Positions 60,364 through 64,000 of a DNA stretch of 64,000 nt are shown here, piece by piece (position 1 is the stretch's first letter; each line of letters opens with the position of its first letter). The notes under the pieces were generated by a model. That model was not told where the DNA came from. It saw only the letters and a program-made list of their open reading frames with translations, and did not search any database. The position numbers were made by a program, and so were the translations under genes. This stretch comes from an uncultured Acetatifactor sp. (lineage in GTDB: Bacteria > Bacillota > Clostridia > Lachnospirales > Lachnospiraceae): assembly GCA_910578815.1 (NCBI GenBank), contig CAJTSE010000005.1, positions 124,001-188,000 on the forward strand, read 5' to 3'.

Positions 60364-60394
60364 CGAACATACGGACGGGCAGGGAGATGAAAAC

Positions 60395-60802
60395 ATGAGT
60401 AAGAACACCGGGAAAAGACTTGCAAATATTCAGGAGATGAGTGACAGGGAGCTCAGACATTATAGGCGCGCCCTGCGTCTTCGCAAAGAGTGCAGACGGA
60501 AGGCAGCAATGGTTTTTCTTACCGTGTTCGCTACTGTATGTATAGTGTTAATCTGCGTGATTTCCTATGGTGCTCTTAGATCAAGTGCAAGCAGCGGCTT
60601 TAAATATTATAAGCAGATTACCGTGAAAGAGGGAGAGAGTTTGTGGGAAATTGCAGGGGAGTACGCGGACGGTGACTATTACAAAGACAGAAACAGTTAT
60701 ATCGCAGAGGTACTGCGCATCAATCATCTGGATACAGACGGAAGACTTGTGACCGGGCAGAGTCTGATCATTCCATATTATTCAGCGGAATTCAGATATT
60801 AA
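60395..60802 (+). CDS. YneA-like SOS cell-division inhibitor (membrane LysM protein)
   Basis: 135 residues: a basic cytoplasmic N-terminus of about 40 residues, one transmembrane helix (about 42-62), and a C-terminal LysM domain (about 77-130; ITVKEGESLWEIAGEYADG, RINHLDTDGRLVTGQSLIIP). This is the layout of YneA, the SOS-induced division suppressor of Bacillus, although the basic N-region is longer. The promoter carries LexA boxes and lexA itself is 3 kb away. Ribosome site AGGGAG. The identification is by architecture and control, not by close sequence match. Confidence 0.82.
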   Translation: MSKNTGKRLANIQEMSDRELRHYRRALRLRKECRRKAAMVFLTVFATVCIVLICVISYGALRSSASSGFKYYKQITVKEGESLWEIAGEYADGDYYKDRNSYIAEVLRINHLDTDGRLVTGQSLIIPYYSAEFRY

Positions 60803-60837
60803 AGTTTAGACGGTTAGGTATAACGGAGGTGTAACCT

Positions 60838-61656
60838 TTGGAAAATTATAAGATTCTTACGGAGTTTAACAAAAAAGAAATATTTGGTGAAGATATATCA
60901 AATTCAGAGAAAAAGGAAGCAGTATCCGTTTTATTAAATGGAATATGCGAGAAAGAGACTGTTTGGAAATATAAAAAGTGTATGCGGGTAAACCCGGAGA
61001 CGGACAGTATATATCCAAATTATTATATACCGCCATATCACGGAAATAAAAAGTTAAGACTTGTTCAGGGCTTTCTGCCAAAAACAAATATATTGTATGC
61101 AAATCATTATGAACTGGAAATTATCAGATTGCTTTTCCGCTATGCACCTGAACATGAGAAAATAAATGAGATGGCAGATAAAGTATTATTCAGGCTGAAA
61201 AGTACATGCTATGGAAATTCATGTATGCAGGGTGAATGTGCGACAACCGGAATCAGTGTGTTGAGATTGCTCTCCGCAGTATGTCCGGATGATTTGGAAT
61301 GGGAAGATAAATTACTGTCCCCCCTGGGTGATACCTTCCTTTCTTTTGGGCCAGGACAGGCGGCAATACAAAAGGGACTACCTCTTTCCTATTTACTTAT
61401 GGCCTTTACAGACATCAACAATGAAAAGACGAAAGCACTGATAGCGCAAAAGAAAGAGTGGCTGTTGAATTTACTGCGAAAAGGCTGGATTACGGGCAAA
61501 CCTTTAAATGGCAAAGGATCGGAAGCGGACAACTATAATTTATTGGGAAAATACATTATAAGAAATGCACTTGGTACATTGCCGGAATATGAAAATATAT
61601 CCGAGCATGAAATATATATAAATAGTAAAAATGATAGATGTTACTGCAATATATGA
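60838..61656 (+). CDS. Unknown protein in the SOS LysM unit
   Basis: 272 residues, TTG start after GGAGGTG. I do not recognise it. It looks soluble, mostly helical, with Cys-rich spots (STCYGNSCMQGECATTG; final RCYCNI) and paired helices reminiscent of alpha/alpha-barrel repeats (RLLFRYAPEHEKINEMADKV; LLSYLLMAF-like). No signal peptide. Codon use is more AT-rich than the neighbours. It begins 35 bases after the LysM gene with no terminator between, so it is probably co-induced by DNA damage. It converges on the recombinase gene with a 17-base gap. Confidence 0.75.
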   Translation: MENYKILTEFNKKEIFGEDISNSEKKEAVSVLLNGICEKETVWKYKKCMRVNPETDSIYPNYYIPPYHGNKKLRLVQGFLPKTNILYANHYELEIIRLLFRYAPEHEKINEMADKVLFRLKSTCYGNSCMQGECATTGISVLRLLSAVCPDDLEWEDKLLSPLGDTFLSFGPGQAAIQKGLPLSYLLMAFTDINNEKTKALIAQKKEWLLNLLRKGWITGKPLNGKGSEADNYNLLGKYIIRNALGTLPEYENISEHEIYINSKNDRCYCNI

Positions 61657-61673
61657 TGCTTGCAAAAAACTTA

Positions 61674-62753
61674 TCAATGGGTCAAATCGTCCGCTCCTTT
61701 TTCCCGCAGCCGTACAACATTTGCCGCCCGGCGGCGTCTTTCGTCATCCTGGGCAGCGTAATGCTTCCTGGTGGTATTGACATCCTTATGGCCTAACACG
61801 TCAGCCACCAGATAAATATCTCCGGTTTCTTGATACAGCGTGGTACCATAAGTGCTCCGCAGTTTATGCGGTGTGATTTTTTTCAAGGTAGTGACTCTGG
61901 AAGCATATTTTTTAACCAGGTTTTCTACAGAGCGCACAGCCATTCTACGGTTTTGCAGCGAGAGAAAAAGTGCATTTTCATGTCCTTGTTCCGGGATAAT
62001 ATGATGTCGTTCCTCAAGATAATCCAGGAGGGCTGTTTCCACTTCTTCACCAAAATATATAACGGCCTCGTAGCCGCCCTTGCGACGTATTTTAATTCCG
62101 CACACGTCAAAATTAACATCCTGAATGTCCAGACCGACACATTCTGAAACACGAATGCCGGTTCCCAACAGCAAAGTCAAAAGTGCCACATCTCTTACTT
62201 TTGTTTTTTTATGGTATTCCAGCTCTTTTTTTGTCAGTTTTGTCCCATCCTCAACCTGGTCCAGCAACATTGCAACCTCATTGGGCTCCAGACGTATTAT
62301 TTCTTTGGCATGTTTCTTAGGCATTGGCACCAAAGCGGCAGGATTGCTTTTTATCAACTCACTCTGATAAAAATAATTGTAAAAGCTGCGCAGTGCAGCC
62401 AGCTTTCTTTCTTTACCGCGCTCATCATTGGTGATTTCCCGACCATCCTTCTCATAATAGGACATATATTCCAAATATTCCTCAATGTCGATTCTTGTCA
62501 ACTGTTCCAGAACTTCCAGAGGAAAATCTTTTATTTCCGTTTTGGCACAGATCGGATTCTTTTCATGCAAAAACTCAAAAAAAAGCCGAAGATCATATGC
62601 GTAAGCCAGTCTGGTGCGGGAAGAGGTATATTCTTCTATTCCCCGAAAAAAAGTACGGCAGAAGGAAGGGAGCGTTTCCAGCACTGTACGCATTTTCAGT
62701 ATGTTTTGTTTGTTTTGCTCATCATGGTAATTGTTTTGATTCACTACAGACAT
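61674..62753 (-). CDS. Tyrosine recombinase/integrase (XerC/D-like)
   Basis: 359 residues from the ATG at 62753, behind GGAGGG; a TTG 18 bases earlier is less likely. N-terminal SAM-like core-binding domain (about 35-150) and C-terminal catalytic domain with Arg in GTGIRVSECVGL, Lys in IRRKGGYEAVI, HxxR in TPHKLRSTYG, His in LGHKDVNTTRKHY and the nucleophile Tyr in the same stretch. No att sites, phage or conjugation genes flank it, so a housekeeping role (dimer resolution or local rearrangement) is as likely as an element integrase. Confidence 0.9.
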   Translation of the reverse strand: MSVVNQNNYHDEQNKQNILKMRTVLETLPSFCRTFFRGIEEYTSSRTRLAYAYDLRLFFEFLHEKNPICAKTEIKDFPLEVLEQLTRIDIEEYLEYMSYYEKDGREITNDERGKERKLAALRSFYNYFYQSELIKSNPAALVPMPKKHAKEIIRLEPNEVAMLLDQVEDGTKLTKKELEYHKKTKVRDVALLTLLLGTGIRVSECVGLDIQDVNFDVCGIKIRRKGGYEAVIYFGEEVETALLDYLEERHHIIPEQGHENALFLSLQNRRMAVRSVENLVKKYASRVTTLKKITPHKLRSTYGTTLYQETGDIYLVADVLGHKDVNTTRKHYAAQDDERRRRAANVVRLREKGADDLTH

Positions 62754-62772
62754 TATTGTTAAACCCTCCAAA

Positions 62773-63492
62773 TTATTTTTTCGCCCAACCCTTTAGATTA
62801 CTGTTGATGACTGCAGTAAACATCCGTTCCTTAACACCGGGATTTTCCTGGTTAAGTGATCTTAATAGGTTTTTGACATATTCCCGTTTTGTATGACCGT
62901 CTGCAGGACAGGGACTTTTTACTACCGGAACATCATACTTATGAACAAAGCCAATCACATCCGCTTCATTCATATACATAAGAGGACGAATCACAGTGAG
63001 TTTCATGCGGTCAAGGTAGGTCACCGGAGCAAAGGTGTGAAAACGTCCTTCAAAGATCAAAGACATCAGCATGGTTTCTACCACATCATCCTTATGGTGA
63101 GCATAAGCTATCTTATTGCAGCCGATTTCTTGAATGGCCTGATTCAAAGCACCTTTTCTCATCTTAGCACAGAGGGAACAGGGATTTTCTTCGCGGCGTT
63201 CCTCAAAAATGATCTGAGCAATATCCGTTTTTACTACGGTATATTCTACCTCAAGAGCGGCGCAAAGCTCTCTGATCCGGCAGAGATTTAGATTTTCAAA
63301 TCCAAGGTCTACGGTAACGGCATGAATATCAAACGACAGTGGATAGAAGCGTCTGAGGCCATGAAGGGCATAGAGAAGTGTCAGACTATCTTTACCGCCG
63401 GAGATTCCGACTGCAATTTTATCTTTTTCTTCAATCATGCTATAGTCATCCACAGCTCTGCGGACATAACTTAGTACCTGCTGTAACTTCAT
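62773..63492 (-). CDS. ttcA: tRNA 2-thiocytidine synthetase TtcA-like ATPase
   Basis: 239 residues from the ATG at 63492 (GGAGG, 6 bases upstream). PP-loop SGGKDSLTLL, the CxxC pair in NPCSLCAKMRKG, HHKDDVVETMLM and PCPADGHTKREYVK. TtcA-type enzymes thiolate C32 of tRNA using an Fe-S cluster. It precedes the recombinase on the same strand with a 19-base gap. Confidence 0.92.
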   Translation of the reverse strand: MKLQQVLSYVRRAVDDYSMIEEKDKIAVGISGGKDSLTLLYALHGLRRFYPLSFDIHAVTVDLGFENLNLCRIRELCAALEVEYTVVKTDIAQIIFEERREENPCSLCAKMRKGALNQAIQEIGCNKIAYAHHKDDVVETMLMSLIFEGRFHTFAPVTYLDRMKLTVIRPLMYMNEADVIGFVHKYDVPVVKSPCPADGHTKREYVKNLLRSLNQENPGVKERMFTAVINSNLKGWAKK

Positions 63493-63564
63493 ACAAACCT
63501 CCAAGATTCTTCGAAGCAAAATCACAAAATCCCGCTCCTAATGTACTTACATTTTATTATTTTT

Positions 63565-63594
63565 TTGCAGGAAAGACAATAGAGGAATTATATT
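63565..63594 (+). promoter_or_regulatory. Candidate promoter of the rubrerythrin gene
   Basis: TTGCAG (63565-63570), 18-bp spacer, TATATT (63589-63594). Confidence 0.5.
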
Positions 63595-63652
63595 TTAAAA
63601 AACAGAGGATATACTTAAAACAACTAAAAATTTAGAAAGGAAGAATGTTATT

Positions 63653-64000
63653 ATGGCAGTGGAGTTTCAAAACAGTATAACAAAGGATAATCTGATGAGG
63701 GCATTTGCGGGGGAAAGCCAGGCACGTAACCGCTATACCTTTGCCGCATCCCAGGCGAAAAAGAATGGCATGTACGTTATCAGCACCGTATTTGCATTTA
63801 CCGCTTCGCAGGAAAAGGAGCATGCGGAGATTTTCTATCGGCATCTAAAGGAGATGGCAGGCAGTACAATTTTTATCGACGGTGGTTATCCTGTAGATGT
63901 ATCCGATGATATAGCCGATCTGCTCAGCATGGCCCAGCACAATGAATATGAAGAGCATAATGATGTATATAAAAATTTTGGAGAAAAAGCAAAGGAAGAA
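63653..64000 (+). CDS. Rubrerythrin, 5' part (cut by the window end)
   Basis: 116 codons visible, open at the right edge. ATG after AAAGGAAG. Diiron ferritin-like start: LMRAFAGESQARNRYTFAAS (first Glu ligand), FAFTASQEKEHAEIFYRHL (Glu and ExxH), and HNEYEEHNDVYKNFGEKAKEE (third set). Rubrerythrins reduce peroxide in anaerobes. The C-terminal rubredoxin domain would lie outside the window. Confidence 0.93.
   Translation, partial: MAVEFQNSITKDNLMRAFAGESQARNRYTFAASQAKKNGMYVISTVFAFTASQEKEHAEIFYRHLKEMAGSTIFIDGGYPVDVSDDIADLLSMAQHNEYEEHNDVYKNFGEKAKEE

Noticed and set aside
61674..62753. Recombinase as evidence of a prophage or integrative element
   Set aside because: Flanking genes are ordinary chromosomal genes, with no att repeats, phage or conjugation genes in view.
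1..64000. tRNA or rRNA genes
   Set aside because: No stretch with tRNA-like conserved boxes or rRNA sequence was recognised by eye; a dedicated scan could still find one.

Overview
The window reads as chromosomal DNA of an anaerobic, low-to-moderate GC Gram-positive bacterium, most likely a member of the Lachnospiraceae (Clostridium cluster XIVa). The reasons are the SigA-type promoters (TTGACA/TATAAT, 16-18 bp spacing), strong AGGAGG ribosome binding sites with some TTG and GTG starts, several lipobox lipoproteins, an L27 prepeptide next to the Prp protease, Gram-positive-type LexA boxes, a rubrerythrin, and a radC-mreBCD-PBP2-minCDE-rodA-mgsA gene order. Taxonomy is inferred from gene content and was not tested by any search. 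Almost everything is on the + strand until about 56.6 kb, where the lexA / araC / recombinase / ttcA genes run on the - strand.

Layout. 1-4 kb: an OmpR-type two-component system with a third, membrane-anchored gene of unknown function. 4-8.5 kb: an alanine/glycine:cation symporter, peptidase T behind a structured leader, and miaB. 8.5-12.4 kb: a GPH sugar symporter and a GH13 alpha-glucosidase separated by a 13-copy 15-bp tandem repeat. 12.4-22.9 kb: a surface and lipoprotein island in which a two-gene module (113-residue secreted protein plus substrate-binding-type lipoprotein) occurs twice, around a VWA-domain lipoprotein and followed by a repeat-containing surface protein. 23-31.7 kb: mutS-mutL-miaA, a PLP enzyme, DUF4321 and radC. 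31.7-41.4 kb: the cell-shape and division cluster mreBCD, PBP2, minCDE, rodA, mgsA and a lipoprotein D,D-carboxypeptidase. 41.5-46 kb: a P-loop protein, an HlyD-like protein, an HD hydrolase, a complete type I toxin-antitoxin locus and a CapA-family lipoprotein. 46-50.8 kb: yggS-sepF, aroB-lspA-rluD and a cytidylate-kinase-like gene. 50.8-54.9 kb: a roughly 190-bp rod-shaped palindrome, then the L21 leader, rplU-prp-rpmA, obgE, yhbY and a yqeK-rsfS fusion. 54.9-64 kb: a TIR-transmembrane-DUF6273 protein, small genes, lexA, an AraC/MATE divergent pair, a LexA-controlled YneA-like LysM protein with an unknown downstream gene, a tyrosine recombinase, ttcA, and the start of a rubrerythrin cut by the window edge.

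How the parts work together. Most of the window is housekeeping: translation and ribosome assembly, mismatch repair and tRNA modification, and peptidoglycan elongation with division-site placement. The accessory interest lies in the following: the surface island lying between miaB and mutS, genes often found together in related bacteria; the type I toxin-antitoxin locus, with visible sense and antisense promoters, a sequestered Shine-Dalgarno and 5'-3' complementarity; the membrane TIR protein; the SOS unit in which LexA boxes are visible both at lexA and at a LysM division-inhibitor-like gene; and several structured non-coding stretches that known genes do not explain. No tRNA, rRNA, CRISPR array, prophage or insertion sequence was recognised.
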